DNA of 5,912 nt, from contig CAMBTZ010000087.1 of NCBI GenBank assembly GCA_945870925.1, positions 1 through 5,912 of the forward strand, written 5' to 3'. Position 1 is the stretch's first letter, and every line of letters starts with the position of its first letter. Below are positions 5,280 to 5,912 of this stretch, in pieces. Both the position numbers and the translations under genes were made by a program. The notes under the pieces were generated by a model. It saw nothing but the letters and a program-made list of their open reading frames with translations, did no database searches and had not been told where the DNA came from. The DNA is from Chlamydia trachomatis (GTDB lineage: Bacteria; Chlamydiota; Chlamydiia; Chlamydiales; 2-12-FULL-49-11).

Positions 5280-5912
5280 ATGTTAGCCTGGATTTTTTGG
5301 GATCCTAGTAGTGAATTTTTGATTGTACCGTTTATTAATATCCCCATCACTTGGTACGGGCTCTTATTTGCCTTTGGATTTTGGATCGGATTTCACCTAT
5401 TCACCTATATGCTAAAAAACAAACTTGGACCCAAAGATGCCAATATTTTCGCAGAGCGCTTACTCTTATATGTGATTATTGGAACAATTGTTGGCGCAAG
5501 ACTTGGTCACATCTTTTTCTATGAGCATCCAATGGAATATCTATCAAATCCCATCTCAATCCTTAAAACATGGGAAGGCGGCCTTGCAAGTCACGGTGCT
5601 GTTATTGCAATTGTGCTAGCTGTCTTTCTATTTTCTTGGAGAATTCGGAAGGAATATCCCGATTTTACCTTTCTAAAGCTCCTTGATTACCTCTCAATCC
5701 CTGCAATGCTCGCCAGTACCATGATTCGAATCGGCAATTTCTTCAATCAGGAAATTTTAGGCACTTCTACTGAAAAACCGTGGGGAATTATCTTCGGTCA
5801 CCCAGCTGACGGCGGCATTATAACACCAAGACACCCAGCTCAGCTCTATGAAGCCGCTTTCTACTTCATCCTCTTCATCTTCCTCTTAAGTTTATGGTCT
5901 AGAAAAAAAGAT
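5280..5912 (+). CDS. lgt: Prolipoprotein diacylglyceryl transferase, 3' end missing
   Basis: Integral inner-membrane enzyme that transfers diacylglycerol from phosphatidylglycerol to the lipobox cysteine of prolipoproteins, the first step of lipoprotein maturation. The window holds 211 residues of an expected 270-290; no stop is reached. Family landmarks appear in order: an early IPITWYGLLFAFGFWIGF segment (21-38, first large helix), VGARLGHIFFY at 71-81, GGLASHGAVIA at 100-110 (the conserved HGG region, here His105-Gly106-Ala107), the signature RIGNFFNQEILG at 150-161 with the essential Arg150, and TPRHPAQLYEA at 182-192. The Gly normally before the signature Arg is Ile149 (MIRIGNF). The second essential arginine near the C-terminus lies beyond the edge. 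It diverges from rlmH across 46 bp. Confidence 0.95.
   Translation, partial: MLAWIFWDPSSEFLIVPFINIPITWYGLLFAFGFWIGFHLFTYMLKNKLGPKDANIFAERLLLYVIIGTIVGARLGHIFFYEHPMEYLSNPISILKTWEGGLASHGAVIAIVLAVFLFSWRIRKEYPDFTFLKLLDYLSIPAMLASTMIRIGNFFNQEILGTSTEKPWGIIFGHPADGGIITPRHPAQLYEAAFYFILFIFLLSLWSRKKD

Noticed and set aside
5237..5350. Long N-terminal extension of rlmH into the lgt gene
   Set aside because: It would overlap the lgt start and first codons on the other strand, and the RlmH family begins at the MRIKII segment.
1..5912. A novel defence, mobile-element or RNA-based system
   Set aside because: All open frames but one belong to familiar core families. I found no arrays, long repeats, integrase or transposase motifs, or long non-coding stretches.

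Overview
The window looks like a piece of chromosome from a member of the Chlamydiota, probably one of the environmental (amoeba-associated or Parachlamydia-like) lineages. The DNA is AT-rich. From memory, trxB next to acpS is a typical chlamydial arrangement, and the proteins read like chlamydial versions of their families. The presence of a PotA/PotB-type transporter argues against the reduced human-pathogen genomes. The lineage call is an inference from gene order and protein character; no search was run.

Layout. (1) Positions 1-1410, minus strand: potA followed by the start of potB, the ATPase and first permease of a spermidine/putrescine-type ABC importer. PotB begins at a TTG codon immediately after the potA stop and runs off the left edge. 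(2) Positions 1411-1582: a 172-bp divergent gap serving potA and trxB. (3) Positions 1583-3351, plus strand: trxB (thioredoxin reductase), overlapped at its 3' end by an unrecognised gene for a secreted, probably outer-membrane beta-barrel protein. (4) Positions 3334-4792, minus strand: a YacL-like membrane-anchored PIN-TRAM protein gene and acpS (holo-[acyl-carrier-protein] synthase), joined by an 8-nt overlap and driven by a good sigma-70-type promoter at 4818-4846. acpS meets the outer-membrane gene tail to tail with an 18-bp overlap of coding sequence. (5) Positions 4844-5233, minus strand: rlmH (23S rRNA pseudouridine-1915 N3-methyltransferase). (6) From 5280 to the right edge, plus strand: lgt (prolipoprotein diacylglyceryl transferase), truncated by the window end. 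rlmH and lgt diverge from a 46-bp gap holding two face-to-face promoters whose -10 hexamers overlap.

The genes are mostly core housekeeping functions: polyamine uptake, thiol redox, acyl-carrier-protein activation, rRNA modification and lipoprotein maturation. They are packed with almost no spare DNA. I see no tRNA, rRNA, CRISPR array, insertion sequence, phage gene or attachment site, and nothing that reads as a new defence or mobile system. No gene-free stretch exceeds 300 bp. The points most worth a second look are the uncharacterised outer-membrane candidate whose start is overprinted on a duplicated trxB tail, the altered catalytic motifs of the PIN domain, the short RlmH, and the overlapping rlmH/lgt promoters with an apparently leaderless rlmH message.
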